Notes: generated by a model not told the origin, from the sequence alone. Counted from the first letter of the stretch, positions 11,508-23,713 are shown. The stretch: 64,000 nucleotides of DNA from Lepus europaeus (GCF_033115175.1 NC_084831.1:42936002-43000001); one strand, 5' to 3'. Program-made: numbers and translations.

Positions 11508-11836
11508 TTTTTAAGATTTATTTATTTTTATTTTAATTGAAAGTCAGAGTTACACAGAGAGAGGAGAGGCAGAGAGAGGGAAAGGTCTTCCATGCGATGG
11601 TTCACTCCCTAGATGGCCGCAACGGCCAGAGCTGCACCGATTTGAAGCCAGGAGCCAGGAGCTTCTTCCAGGTCTCCCATGCGGGTTCAGGGGCCCAAGG
11701 ACCTGGGCCATCTTCTACTGCTTTCCCAGGCCATAGCAGAGAGCTGGAGAGGAGCAGGCGGGACTAGAACCGGTGCCCATATGGAATGCCAGCGCTTCAG
11801 GCCAGGGCTTTAACCTGCTGCGCCACAGAACTGGCC
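11508..11836 (-). repeat. C-SINE, minus
   Basis: Reverse copy flanked by near-identical CCTCCTATATACTTTA (about 11492-11507) and CCTCCTATAAACTTTA (about 11837-11852). Confidence 0.92.
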
Positions 11837-12149
11837 CCTCCTATAAACTTTAAATCACCTCTAGATTACTTCTGACAACTTAAGTGCTATGTAAATAGTT
11901 GTTTCACTATAGTGTTTAGAGAATAATGACAAGAAAAAGTCTGTATGTGTTCAGTACAGACACAATTTTATTTCTGTCAAATATTTTCAAATTATAATCG
12001 GTTAGATACCCAAGAATAGAACCTTCAGACACAGAAGGCTGAATATCTATTATATAAAGAAATGAAAAGTTTAGAGAATTTAAGTAACTTATGGTCATTC
12101 AGAGATAATACAAATGGCAGACTGAATTCAAATCCAGGTCTTTTGTTTT

Positions 12150-12464
12150 TGTTTTTTTAAGATTTATTTATTTATTTGAAAGGCAGAGCTACAGAGAGGC
12201 AGAGAGACAGAGCGATCTTCCATCCACTGGTACACTCCCCAAATGGTTACAACAGCAGGAGCTGAGTCGATATGAAGCCAGGAACTTCTTCAGGGTCTCC
12301 CATGCGGGTGCAGGGGCCCAAGCACTTGGCCTTCTTGTACTGCTTTCCCAGGCCATAACAGAGAGCTGGATCAGAAGTGGAGCAGCCAGGATTCGAACCA
12401 GCACCCATATAGGATGCCAGAACTCCAGGCAGCAGGGTATCCACTACGCCACGGCGCCAGCCCC
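12150..12464 (-). repeat. C-SINE, minus
   Basis: Reverse copy with an intact tail and a head ending 'cacggcgccagccccc'; a short 'ccaggtct' is repeated on both sides. Confidence 0.92.
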
Positions 12465-13136
12465 CAGGTCTGTCTTATACCAAGCCCAATGGAAATCTCT
12501 TATTATCCTTGGATAAGAATCTGGATACTCTGCTAAAACAATACACCAGATATTTTACATACTATTTTGAAGTAAGACTATTTTGAGCTATCTTTGAACC
12601 ATTTCTTGATATTTTAAACTCAGTTTAAAATTGTTGTTTTATTACAAAGAGAAGAAAAAAACAGAGAACAAATTATGAAAAAATGGATTTCATAAACCTA
12701 CGATGTGAACTCTACTCACTAAAACACATTTAGTTTCAGTCATATGTTCCTACAGACCGATCTTGTCCTCTTAAGTATAATTTACATCTACAATATCAAC
12801 CCTGAATACTATAAAATAAAACTTAAAAAAAAAAAAGATTTCATCATAATCACAGGCTATTCCCATAGCACTCTGGTGCCTTACTTCTATCATCCCTCAA
12901 CACAGTATCACCTCATCAGAAAGTCAGTGTTTCTCTCCCTAAAAGACTAAAAGCTGTGTAAGAGTTGGTGTCAAGGTCTTATTCTCTTTATATGTCCAAG
13001 GCCTATCACAACAGTGACACACAGCAAGCATTCAGTAAATATTTACTGAAATCAAGGAGGATCAATCAGCAATATTGGAAGCACCTTTAATTCACATAAG
13101 TTTCATATTTTACAAATATAAATAATGATAAATCTG
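12465..13136. other. non-repetitive stretch, possible old MIR/L2 piece
   Basis: Mostly unassigned AT-rich sequence. At about 12945-13060 'gtccaaggcctatcacaaca' and 'ttcagtaaatatttactgaa' look like the 3' end of an old L2/MIR copy. Confidence 0.5.
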
Positions 13137-13453
13137 GGGTCAGTATTGTGGCAAAACAAGTTAAGCCAAAGCCTGGAATGCCAGCATCCCATATGGACAC
13201 CGGTTCAAGTCCCAGCTGCTCCACTTCTGGTCCAGCTCCCCGCTAATGTGCCTGGGGAAGTAGCAAGGGCTGCTCCAAGTCCTTGGGCCCCTCCAACCTT
13301 GTGAGAGACCCACATAAAGTTCCTGGCTCTTGGCTTCCACTTGGCCCAGCCCTGGCCATTGTGGCCATTTGGGGAGTGAACCAGTGGATGGAAGATCTAT
13401 CTCTGTCTAACTCTGTCTTGAAAATAAATAAAATGAATCTTTTTTTTAAAAAA
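13137..13453 (+). repeat. C-SINE, plus
   Basis: Flanked by ATGATAAATCTG at about 13125-13136 and again right after its tail. Confidence 0.92.
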
Positions 13454-13497
13454 ATGATAAATCTGCATTGTACCTATAGAATACAAGACGGAACCAA

Positions 13498-13846
13498 GGA
13501 GTCAGCACTGTCACACAGTAGGCTAAGCCTCTGCCTGCAGCACCAGCATCTCATATGGGTTCCGGTTCACATCCCAGCTGCTCCTCTTCTAATCCAGCTC
13601 TCTGCTACGGCTTGGGAAACCAGCAGAAGATGGCCCAAGTGCTTGGGCCCCTGTACTGGTATGAGACCCGGAAGCAGCTTCTGACTCCTGGCTTTGGATC
13701 AGCCCAGCTCCAGCTGTGGCGGCTATTTGGGGAGTGAACCAGCAGATGGAAGGCCTTTCTCTTTCTCTTTCTCTCCCCCCTACCCCCACCACCCACGTTA
13801 GTCTACCTCTCAAATAAATAAATAAATAAAATCTTTATAAAAAAAA
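13498..13846 (+). repeat. C-SINE, plus
   Basis: Tail 'caaataaataaataaataaaatcttt'-like; flanks AAGACGGAACCAAG and AAGATGGAATCAAG form a diverged target duplication. Confidence 0.9.
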
Positions 13847-14250
13847 GATGGAATCAAGTTAATACTCCTTAATATCAATGATCACTCAAAATTCTAATTA
13901 AGTGCAACATTTCATAAAAATTAACAGCTCTATAAAGAACTAATCTATTCAATAACCTGAGACACACTGACTTCAAAGCCCAATATTTACCACTATTTTA
14001 TGCTAATTCTCAAAATGTTCATGTCTGGAACATCTAAAATCTTTAAAACTAATGGTTCAGGTTTTAGTTAATAAAATAATTTGTTTCTTAGGGAGTTTCT
14101 CTGTGATACATGCTATTATCTTAGTATTAAAATACTGATGAATTCCCAACACTAAGTAACTATGTCCAAAAGTCTATTAGCCTGAAAATAAATGTTGACA
14201 TGGCATACGCTAACCTAGACAAGTTAGGTTTTCATGCACAATACATTTCT
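13847..14250. other. non-repetitive intronic stretch
   Basis: AT-rich sequence with no recognised repeat or open frame. Confidence 0.55.
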
Positions 14251-14583
14251 TTCTTTCTTTCTTTCTTTCTTTTTTTAAGATTTATTTATTTGAGAGGCAG
14301 AGTTACAGAGAGGCAGATAGAGAGAGAGAGGTCTTCCATCTGCTGGTTCACTCCCCAGATGGCCACAACAGCCAGAGCTGTACCAATCCGGAGCCATGAG
14401 TTTCTTCCAGATCTCCCACACAGGTGCAGGGGCCCAAGGACTTAGGCCATCTTCCACTGTTTTCCCAGGCCATAGCAGAGAGCTGGATCGGAAGTGGAGC
14501 AGCTGGGACTCAAACCCATGCCCATATGGGATGCCAGCACCGCAGGTGGCAGTTTTACCCACTACCCACAACTCCAGCTCCTT
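14251..14583 (-). repeat. C-SINE, minus, with TTTC-expanded tail
   Basis: The tail has grown into a (TTTC)n run at 14251-14272. CAATACATTTCT lies on both sides (about 14239-14250 and 14584-14595). Confidence 0.92.
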
Positions 14584-14649
14584 CAATACATTTCTGGAGA
14601 CTGCAAAATACAAAACTACTTTCTACTATGTCTACAAAAACCCTCCACT

Positions 14650-14920
14650 CCCAGCGGGTTAAGCTGCCACTTGTGATGACACCAGCATCCCATTATCAGA
14701 GAACCATTTGAAGTTTCAGCTGCTCCGCTTCCAATCCAGCTCCCTGCTAATGTGCCTGGGAAGGCAGTAGAAGACAGCCCAAGTACATGGGCCCAGCCAT
14801 TCATGTGAAGATCAAGATGGAGCTCAAGGTTCTGGCCACTGTAGTAGTCTGAGGAGTGAACCAAGAGATGGAAGACCTTGATCTATTTCTATTTGTGAAA
14901 TAAAATAAATATTAAAAACA
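14650..14920 (+). repeat. C-SINE, plus, old
   Basis: Diverged copy from 'gcgggttaagctgcc' to 'gtgaaataaaataaat'. Confidence 0.8.
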
Positions 14921-14974
14921 AAAAACCTCTCCACTTTAACTTAGGACAACAATTAATTTCTATAGATAACATCT

Positions 14975-15312
14975 AGGGGCTGCCATCTGTAATGCCGGTA
15001 TCCCACATGGGTGCAGGTTCAGGTACCCACTGCTCCACTTCCGATCCAGCTCTCTGTTACAGCCTGGGAAAGCAGTAGAAGATGGCCCAATTCCTTGGCC
15101 CCTGCACCCATGTAGGAGACCCAGAAGAAACTCCTCGCTTCAGATCAGCGCAGCTCCAGCTGTTGCTGCCATCTGGGGAGTGAACCAGCGGATGGAAGAC
15201 CTCTCTCTTGGATGGAAGACCTCTCTCTCTCTCTCTCTATCTCTGCCTCTGCCTCTCTGTAACTCTGCCTTTCAAATAAATAACTAAATATTTATAAAAT
15301 AAATAAAATAAA
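14975..15312 (+). repeat. C-SINE, plus, head-truncated
   Basis: Starts within the head at 'ggggctgccatctgtaatgc'. A local duplication repeats 'ggatggaagacctctctct' at about 15190-15228; tail AAATAAATA. Confidence 0.88.
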
Positions 15313-15469
15313 AATGTAGTCTATCCAGTAAATTGATTTTCACATAAGATGCTGTAGCCTAGAAGACACATCCAGTTATGATTGAGGAATGGCATTACAA
15401 TTAGTTCTGTCACAGCCATTGTGCCCTAAAATACAGGGACTCATTCAATTTTTATCTGGTTTTGTTATA

Positions 15470-16060
15470 TTACCTAGGTTAGAATCCTGGCTTTACCACT
15501 TAGCAGTTTGACTTTGAACGAAGTATTTTACCTCTATGCCTTTTTTGTTTTTTTTTTGCGGGGGTGGGGGGGAAAGGGATAATAAAATTATCAGGTTATC
15601 AAACTATAAAGATTACTGAAATGTTCATCATGTTGTAAGGATTACTGAAAGCAGTGCCTAAGACATCATCAGTGCCCAATAAATATTAATTATTACTAAT
15701 TTTATCCCTATCTGTCCCTTTTTTATTTTTGTATCTCACACACCTCTGAATAATTTGGTCCATTTAACAACAAAAAAGGAATGTAGTATCATGTAGATAT
15801 TTATTTTCATCACTACATTGGACTGAAATACCCTCAAGACTTTTTACAAGAAGCAGCATATCAAATGTGCTTGGAGAACAAATATGTCAAGGTTCAAATC
15901 TAAACTCGACCACTTAGAACCCTCAGCAAGTAATACAGAAGATTAATTCCTACCTGAAGAAAGGCTATAAAGACTCAGTGAAATGATAAAGGTAAGTCAC
16001 CTAAATGTACCCAATACTTACTAAGAAACAGCAGTCTTGACCCTCCCAACAGAGGTGTAA
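15470..16060 (+). repeat. MIR-like remnants
   Basis: Two pieces (about 15470-15700 and 15880-16060) carry MIR phrases such as 'atcctggctttaccactta', 'tgtaaggattactgaaagc' and 'cagtgcccaataaatatt'. Both are diverged. A G-rich tract (about 15560-15573) interrupts the first. Confidence 0.5.
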
Positions 16061-16074
16061 GAATGATTTCCCAG

Positions 16075-16345
16075 GGGAGCCATCGGCACAATGGTTGAAA
16101 TGCTGCTCCTAATCATCGTGCATGGATTTGAGTACCAGCTCTGTTTCCTGTTGATGCAACCCTGGGAGATAACAGGTGACAGCATGGTACTTAGGTCCTT
16201 GCCACCCTCGTGAGAACTCCAGATTGAGTTCTGGTTCCTGGCTTTGGCCTGGTTCAGCCTTGGCTACTGTGGGCATCTGGGCAGTGAACCAACAGATGGA
16301 CTATCTCTGTGTCTCTCTTCCTTTCGAATATGTAGATTTTTTAAA
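16075..16345 (+). repeat. old C-SINE variant, plus
   Basis: Diverged copy with 'gggagccatcggcacaatgg', 'gttcctggctttggcctggt' and a short degraded tail. Confidence 0.75.
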
Positions 16346-16667
16346 ATGAATGTTTTCCTTCCAGAATCTCTGCATTGACACTTAGCCCACTAGACAGAAT
16401 TATTCCACAACTAAAATAAGACCACACTAAAGAAAGACAGACAAATAATACAGAAAATTAAGTTCACAGTTTTGGGTTGTCTCATCATTTAACCTTTCTA
16501 GGCTTAACATCTATGCATAATAAATCATTCAAGGCTCATGGCAGGTGTAAGAATAAAACTATGAAGATAAACTATTTCCCTGTTCCTATCCCAGAAAAAA
16601 AAAATACCTCTGAATCTCCTCTATGCCATGTCTATAGATGTTTTTGATTCTCAGAAATGGAAGGGTA

Positions 16668-16996
16668 GGGCCAGCGCTGTGGTGTAGCCGGTAGAGTACC
16701 ACATGCCAGTGCCGGCATCCCATATGGGTGCTGGCTCAAGACCCAGCTGCTCCACTCTGATCCCTGATCCAACCCAGCATGCCTCACTCAGATGCCTACT
16801 TCTCATGCCCAATGCTGCATGCTGCACCCATGTGGGAGACCCAGAAGAAGCTCCTGGCTCCAGATTGGCCCAGCTCTGGCCATTGAGGCCACTGGGGAGT
16901 GAACCAGCAGATGGAAGACCTCTCTCTCTCTGCCTCTCCCTTTCTGTAACTCTGCCTTTCAAATAAATCAATAACTCTTTAAAAAAAAAAAAAAAA
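16668..16996 (+). repeat. C-SINE, plus
   Basis: Full copy with an A-run at 16981-16996; similar GAAATGGAAGGG / GAACTGGAGGGG flanks. Confidence 0.92.
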
Positions 16997-17369
16997 GAAC
17001 TGGAGGGGTGCTACTTATAACTTGTGAATAAGGATAAGGACACTACAAAATATGCCACAACACGCAGGACAACCCGCCACAGTAAAGAATTATCTGGCCC
17101 AAAAGTCAATTATGTCCAGCCTGAGAAACCATGATTGAAAAAATTATAAAGTACAGTAATATACAAATTTTCACCAAGAAAGTATGTGTTTACCCCAGTG
17201 TTTCTGGCAGAATTTGTATTTTGATTATAGGGATAACAAGGAATAAGCAGCCTCATTACATCATATGGGAAACTCCTCGTACCACTAACCTCCCATTACA
17301 AACCACCAGTTAAAAGGGGAAGGAAGACTTACTTTCCTTTGTGTATTTGTACCACATAAAAACAAAAAT
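16997..17369. other. non-repetitive intronic stretch
   Basis: No recognised repeat or gene; a 60-codon open frame at 17131-17313 resembles nothing known. Confidence 0.55.
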
Positions 17370-17703
17370 ATTTTTTAAAGATTTATTTGAAAGGCAGAGT
17401 TGAGAGAGAGAGAGAGAGAGATCATCCATCTGCTGGTTCATTCCCAAATGGTCGCAATGGACAGTCGCAATGGACGGGGCTGGGCCATGCTGAAACCAGA
17501 AGTGTGGAACTCCCTCAGGGTCTCCCATGGGGGTGACAAAGGTCCAAGCACTGAAGCCATCATCTGCTGTTTCCCCAGGCACATCAGCAGGGAGCTGAAT
17601 CTGAAGTGGAGCTGCTAGGACTTCAACAGACACCATAAGGGACGTCAGCATTGCAGGAGGCTTAACATGCTGTACCAAGACACAGCTCCCCCCCCCCCCC
17701 CCC
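17370..17703 (-). repeat. C-SINE, minus, ending in poly-C
   Basis: Reverse copy with an internal 'gtcgcaatgga' duplication near 17452-17474. The GGGGCC head end has expanded to a run of about 17 C (17687-17703). Confidence 0.88.
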
Positions 17704-17721
17704 GCCAAATAAAAAAAGAAC

Positions 17722-18092
17722 CTTTTTTTTATTTTTATTTTTTTAAATTATTTTTGACAGGCAGAGTGGACAGTGAGAGAGAGAGACAGAGACAGAGAGA
17801 AAGGTCTTCCTTTGCCGTTGGTTCACCCTCCAATGGCCGCCGCGGCCGGCACGCTGTGGCTGGCGCACTGCGCTGATCCGATGGCAGGAGCCAGGTGCTT
17901 CTCCTGGTCTCCCATGCGGGTGCAAGGCCCAAGCACTTGGGCCATCCTCCACTGCACTCCCTGGCCACAGCAGAGAGCTGGCCTGGAAGAGGGGCAACCG
18001 GGACAGAATCCGGCGCCCCGACCGGGACTAGAACCCAGTGTGCCAGCGCCGCTAGGCGGAGGATTAGCCTGTTGAGCCATGGCGCCGGCCAC
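17722..18092 (-). repeat. young C-SINE, minus
   Basis: Young-type copy ('gacaggcagagtggacagtg' ... 'ggcgccggcc'), with GAACCTTT-type flanks on both sides. Confidence 0.93.
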
Positions 18093-18309
18093 GAACCTTT
18101 ATTTTTAAGCTGCATCTCAAATTCATTTGAAAGCTCTACTTATATGACAAAGATAATTTTCTTCTACCTCACTTCTCTTCTACTTTTTCTCAAAAAATAC
18201 TCAAAAGTTTACATTTATGTGTTAGTAAAGCACAGTGCATGAGGCAGGTCATTAGGCCAATTTTACCAAATTTAGGAAACTATAGGGATGGCTAAAGAAA
18301 GTAATCTTT

Positions 18310-18480
18310 ACTGAAAGCCACACTTTATGTCTTTTTTCATTCATCAGTGCATTTCATAATCACAATACACCAAAGAAGTCTCAATGATTTATATCTACTA
18401 CACAAACAAGCAACTGAGCCTAAGAAGTTAAAGTATGCAGCCAAGACCACAGTGACACTCAGGAACAGAATAAGGATGCT
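18310..18480 (-). repeat. MIR-like remnant
   Basis: Phrases 'caactgagcctaagaagtta' and 'gcagccaagaccacagtgac' match the MIR core. The rest of 18093-18513 shows nothing recognisable. Confidence 0.5.
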
Positions 18481-18513
18481 CTTGTAGGTATATTATTCTG
18501 TAAAATCCAGACA

Positions 18514-18830
18514 TGGGGCTGGGATTTGGTTGAGCAGCTAAGATGCTCACGTCTCAGAATGAAGTGTCTATGTTCAGTATATAGGTCTGGCTCCCAATTT
18601 CAGCTTCCTCCCAGACACATCCTGGAAGATGATGGCTCAAGTAGTTATAGCTGGGTCCCTGTCACCCAGGTGGGAGACCTGGATTGAGTTCCTGCTCATG
18701 GCTCCAGCCAAGGCCTAGCTATGGCCTTTCCAGACATTTGGAGAGCAAACCAACAAAAGTGAGAGCTTTCCGTCTGTGTCGCTACCTCTCAAAAATAAAT
18801 AAATAAAATACATTAAATAAAATAAAATAA
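18514..18830 (+). repeat. old C-SINE variant, plus
   Basis: Diverged copy with a long AAATA-type tail (about 18788-18830). Confidence 0.8.
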
Positions 18831-18859
18831 AAAGACTTGGCAGAAACTCTAAAAGAAAA

Positions 18860-19162
18860 ATTGATAAGCAAGTTAAAGTACTGTTTGTGATGTCAGCCAT
18901 CAGAGTGCTGGTTCAAGTCCTGGCCACTTCATTTCCCAATCAGCTTCTGATATGCCTGTGAAGGAAGCAGATGATGGTACAAGTACTTGGGCCCTGACCA
19001 CCCGAGTGGCAAGCCAGGATGGAATTTCTGGCTCCTAACTTCAGCCTGGCCCAGACCTGGCTGTTGTAGCCTTTTGGGGGGAAAAATGGATGTAAGATCT
19101 ATCAAGGTTTCTCCTCTCTGTTGCTCTGCTTTTCAAATAAGTACTTAAAAAAAAAAAAAAAA
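18860..19162 (+). repeat. C-SINE, plus, head-degraded
   Basis: Phrases 'gtgctggttcaagtcctgg' and 'tttcaaataagtacttaaaa' followed by an A-run. Confidence 0.82.
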
Positions 19163-19199
19163 GTTCAAGGAAGATGTGTGTTATTTAAAAATTATATAT

Positions 19200-19533
19200 G
19201 GGGGCCAGTGCCGTGGCTCACTTGGTTAATCCTCCGCCTGCGGTGCCGGCATCCCATATGGGCGCCAGTTCTAGTTCCGGTTGCTCCGCTTCCAGTCCAG
19301 CTCTCTGCTGTGGCTCGGGAGGGCAGTGGAGGGTGGCCCAGGTACTTGGGCCCCTGCACCCACATGGGAGAGCAAGAGGAGGTGCCTGGCTCCTGGCTTC
19401 GGATCGGCACAGCGCCGGCTATGGTGACCATTTTGGGGGGTGAACCAATGGAAGGAAGACCTTTCTCTCTTTCTCTGTCTCTCTCTCTCTGTAACTCCAC
19501 CTGTCAAATAAATAAAATAAAATAAAAAATAAA
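19200..19533 (+). repeat. C-SINE, plus
   Basis: Well-preserved copy with clear A-box and B-box-like tRNA segments ('gtggctcacttggttaatcc', 'ggttgctccgcttcc'); AAAATTATATATG lies on both sides. Confidence 0.94.
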
Positions 19534-19551
19534 AATTATATATGAACTTAG

Positions 19552-19885
19552 GGGCTGGCGCTGTAGCAAAGCAGGTAAAGCCACCACCTGCAGTGCCGGC
19601 ATCCCAAATGGGCGCCAGTTTGAGTCCCAGCTGCTCCATTTCCGATCCAGCTCTCTGCTACAGCCTGGGAAAGCAATGGAAGATGGCCCACGTGCTTGGG
19701 TCACTGCACCCGCATGGGAGACCCAGAAGAAGCTCCTGGCTCCTGGCTTTGGATCAGTGCAGCTCTGGCCATTGCAGCCAATTGGGGAGTCAATCAGTGG
19801 ATGGAAGATCTCTCTCTCTCTCTCTCTCTCTCTCCTTCTCTCTCTAACTCTGACTTTCAAATAAATAAATAAAATCTTTAAAAAA
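19552..19885 (+). repeat. C-SINE, plus, with CT expansion
   Basis: Full copy with a (CT)n run near 19809-19834 and an AAATAAATAAAAT tail. Confidence 0.94.
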
Positions 19886-19887
19886 AT

Positions 19888-19967
19888 TAATATGAATTTC
19901 AAAAAAAATTTTTACAACAAAATAAATTTAACTTTTAATCCCATTTTCCATGAACTTTTTTAAGTAC
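19888..19967 (-). mobile_element. short TIR element (MITE-like), copy 2
   Basis: Closely matches copy 1 at 1119-1192: 'acaacaaaataaatttaact', 'cccattttccatgaactttt', 'ttaagtac'. A plus C-SINE abuts it on the same side as in copy 1. Confidence 0.55.
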
Positions 19968-20131
19968 TCACACATACACAAAAATAATATAGGTATACAT
20001 AAACATTTTTTCATATACAGACTATTGAAAATACAAAAACAGCTGCCTCTGCGAATGGGACTGAGGGCCTACGGCAGGAAGGAGACTTTTCATTAGTATT
20101 GTTTCAATTGTTTTTAAATTAGAAAATATTC

Positions 20132-20415
20132 TTTTTAAAAAAATATTTATTCACTTGAGAGGCAGAGAGGCATAAAGCGTTCCCACTCCCTGGCCCACCC
20201 CCCAAATGCCTACAACAGGCCCAAAGCACAGATTTGGGTACACAGTCCAGGTCTCATATGTGAATGATAGAAACTCACTAACTTAAGCCATGATCACTGC
20301 CTCCCCAAGGTCTGCACCAGCAAGAGGCTGGAGTAAGAAGCTACAATCAGGTATTGAACCCAGGAGCTCTGATGTGGGATGTGGGCATTTAACTGCTAGG
20401 CTAGACATCTGCCCT
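20132..20415 (-). repeat. old C-SINE variant, minus
   Basis: Diverged copy: 'atatttattcacttgagagg' to 'taggctagacatctgccc'. Confidence 0.75.
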
Positions 20416-20459
20416 TGAATATGTTTTAAACATGGATTTATGTTCCCTCTCTTAGTTAC

Positions 20460-20620
20460 TAATTATAAATCTTCAGTCCTGAATTCTGAGCATCATTATC
20501 CTCCAAATTGAAATGATAATAACAGCCTAGTTCATTGGTTATTATGAAGATCAAATGATAGAATATAAAATGCTTTGTAAATTATAAAGCAGCACACAAA
20601 ATTATAAATTAGTCCTCTGA
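20460..20620 (+). repeat. MIR-like remnant
   Basis: 'gatgatagaatataaaatgctt'-like sequence resembles the MIR 3' half ('aaatgagataatgcatgtaaagc'). Weak. Confidence 0.35.
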
Positions 20621-20712
20621 TTTCTCCAAACCAATTATTATAATAATAATTATCATTCCTCTGACCAATTTTCTCTAAACCTAAAGATGGGAATGTTTAA
20701 AATGAAACATAA

Positions 20713-21010
20713 GGGCCCAGAGTTGTGGCTTAATGGGTTAGGCCAACATTCCATATGGGCAGCAGTTCAAGTCCCAGCTGCTCCAGTTCTAATCCATCTC
20801 CCTGCTAACATGCTGGGGAGAGCAGCAGAATATGGCCCAAGCCCTCAGGCCACTGTACCCAGATGAAGCTCCTGGCTCCTGGCTTCACCCTGGCCCAGCC
20901 CGGCCATTGTGGCTTCTTAGGGAGTGAAACAGCAAATGGATGATGTCTCTCCATTGTTCCCTTTGTAAGTCTGCCTTTCAAACAAATAAAATAAACCTTT
21001 CAAAAAAATA
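20713..21010 (+). repeat. C-SINE, plus
   Basis: Full diverged copy; AAAATGAAA lies on both sides. Confidence 0.87.
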
Positions 21011-21172
21011 AAAACAAAATGAAATCTAAATGTAGACATAATCTTAAGAGTTTTATTTTACACAGTTACTGATTTCAACTTAAATGAGTAAAACTTCAAA
21101 AATGTTGATGGTAATGATAAATCACTGGTTACAGAAGGAATACATGCTGATTGTCAGAAATAAGGTAAATGA

Positions 21173-21455
21173 GTATAGGCACTTGGTACAGCAGTTGAGA
21201 AGCCTCTAGGAACACCCACAGCCCATTATCAGAGTGCCTGGTTCTGCTTCCAATTCTAGCTTCCTGCCAATGCACAAAAAGCAGCAGGTGACAGATAAAG
21301 TAACTGAGTCTCTGTGACCCACATGGGAGACTGAGTTCCAGCCTCCTGGGCTGACCCAGCACAGCTACTGTGGGCCTGTGGAGAATCAATCAGCAGATGA
21401 AGTGCTCCATCCATCTTTCTCCTTCAAATAAATAAAAACAAATAAAAATTTTTTG
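21173..21455 (+). repeat. old C-SINE variant, plus
   Basis: Diverged copy from 'gagtataggcacttggtaca' to 'ttcaaataaataaaaac'. Confidence 0.78.
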
Positions 21456-22571
21456 AAAAGGAAAAGCAGGTAAATAAAAACTATAACCATGCTATTATAA
21501 AAAATACTGTTTTTCTTCCAGTCTTTTTTCTATGCATGCTTAACTGCGTCAGATCATTTAGGTAAACAGAATTTCTCCACTTTACTACAGCACCCAGATC
21601 ACAACATTCCTCATTATTATGTTTCTAATAAATGCACATACCTTTAAATGAAAGCATATATTTATAGATGAGGGTTCAACTAGTTTACAATAAAATCCCA
21701 GCAGCAAATGGATTTGCCTAATGAACTGCTTGGATTAACTTTTCATTTATTATTTCTACAATCCTCTAAGTAACCAGATCCTCCTTCCCCTCCACACTCT
21801 TGCCTCCCTCACAATCTGGCCATTTTCTTGCTTTTGGTTTCTAGCATCTCAATTTTATTAAGCCCAAACCTCAAAAAGTATACAAAGCATTTTTATTTCC
21901 CTTGAAAACCAAGTAAAATGCCTTAGATTCGGCTTAAAGTCAATCTATTAGAAACAGCACAGATTCAGAACTACAATTCATTGCAAAAGACATTCAGTCT
22001 TTTTCTACTACGTGTTAGTCTGATACTAGTGTTCCATCTGCAAATGCAGGGAAAACAAAGGAACACACTTTTAAATGAGTCCTAGGAGACACTCTACTAC
22101 ACAAACCCAACTGTTCCTAATTAATTTTCTATGACAACCCCTCCCAAGTGCTGAGCATTCCAAGCCATTTTTGAGAATGGTTAGATATTATTATTCAAGG
22201 AAGCAGATTTCCTGGGTATACTGGACTATACTGTGCCTTTTCCAGGGCAGGAACTCAAATTACATATCACATTAAGATATTCCTTTTCTGCTTCTGAAAA
22301 CATACTGTAATTCTCAAATTCTGCCCTGTATTCACTGTCATAATTGTTAAGCTGGTCTACTAACACAACAAATTTATAAGCATATACTGTGTACATTTTT
22401 AAAAAATGAAATTGAAAATACTTAGAAACTGAAATTACAAGACTTTTTTTTCTAGTTTCCAAATTTCCTGTTGTACAGTTATATTACTCTTGCAATTTAA
22501 GAAAGCATTAAGAGGAAAAATATTCTATTTGTTTTTAGATTGCATACTACAAATTTATTAGTCCCAACTTA
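21456..22571. other. non-repetitive intronic stretch
   Basis: About 1.1 kb with no recognised repeat. A 78-codon minus-strand open frame at 22226-22462 has no recognisable domain and no exon-like borders. This is one of the larger SINE-free stretches of the intron. Confidence 0.55.
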
Positions 22572-22579
22572 TGGGCTTC

Positions 22580-22926
22580 TTTTTTTTTTTTTTTTTTTTT
22601 GACAGGCAGAGTGGACAGTGAGAGAGAGAGACAGAGAGAAAGGTCTTCCTTTGCCGTTGGTTCACCCTCCAATGGCCGCCGCGGTAGCGCGCTGCGGCCG
22701 GCGCACCGCGCTGTTCCGATGGCAGGAGCCAGGTGCTTCTCCTGGTCTCCCATGGCGTGCAGGGCCCAAGGACCTGGGCCATCCTCCACTGCACTCCCTG
22801 GCCACAGCAGAGAGCTGGCCTGGAAGAGGGGCAACCGGGACAGGATCGGTGCCCCGACCGGGACTAGAACCCGGTGTGCCGGCGCCGCAAGGCGGAGGAT
22901 TAGCCTGTTGAGCCACGGCGCCGGCC
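22580..22926 (-). repeat. young C-SINE, minus
   Basis: Young-type copy with a 22-nt T-run and an intact GC-rich head. TGGGCTTC lies before it (22572-22579) and after it (22927-22934). Confidence 0.96.
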
Positions 22927-22934
22927 TGGGCTTC

Positions 22935-23243
22935 ATTTTTTAATATTTATTTGAAAGGCAGAGTTACAGTGAGAAATGGAGAGACAAAGAGCTTCCATTC
23001 TCTAGCTTACTCCTCAAATGGCCGCAATGGCCAGGGTTGGGCCAGGCCACAGCCAAGAACCAGCAGCTTCTTCTGGGTCTCCCACATGGATGAAGGCACC
23101 CAAGTACTTGAACTATTTTCTTCGGCTTTTCCCAGGTCATTGGCAAGAAGTTGGATCAGAAGTAGCCAGGACTCGAACCAGCACCCAAATGAGATGCCAG
23201 CATTGCCGGTGGTAGCTTTACCCACTATGCCATAATGCCAGCC
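22935..23243 (-). repeat. C-SINE, minus
   Basis: Older copy immediately after the young one. TGGGCTT recurs a third time after its head (about 23245), so the young SINE used the older SINE's own target duplication. Confidence 0.92.
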
Positions 23244-23245
23244 CT

Positions 23246-23713
23246 GGGCTTTTTTATTATTACAAAGAAAAAAAAATCCTTGCTATACTGAAAGAGAAAA
23301 CTTCCATATAAAGCTGAACTGCTGAAAGATCATTTAGAATTTTCATATCCTACTATATTTCAATAAAATAAAACCTTTTATCATTATCAAGAGCACTAAT
23401 TAAAAATCTGTAATTCCATCTATGACACACCATCAAAAGCACTGAAATTCAGAGGCAAAACACATGCTTCCAACCTGAAGCCCATTACCTAACTAAAACA
23501 GAACATTTACTCAAAAAAAATAAAAAATACAAGAGGGCAATCAACATGCCAAGCATTAGTACACAGAATAATTTAGTAAAATGGACAGCTTTTTAAACCT
23601 ACAGATCTTGGTTTAAATTTTAAATTCACCATTTACTAGTTTATGTAAATTATTTCCCTCATTTGTGTTAGATTAAGTAAAGTAAATTCCTGGCTTATAA
23701 TAACATTCAAAGG
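23246..23713. other. non-repetitive stretch, possible MIR
   Basis: Mostly unassigned; 23600-23700 ('attcaccatttactagttta', 'ttatttccctcatttgtgtt') may be a very old MIR. Confidence 0.4.

Noticed and set aside
19200-19300. tRNA gene suggested by A- and B-box-like motifs
   Set aside because: These belong to the tRNA-derived head of a C-SINE; there is no complete cloverleaf.
22226-22462. 78-codon minus-strand frame as an EPS15 internal exon
   Set aside because: Its peptide does not match any EPS15 segment I recognise, and it lacks exon-like splice borders.
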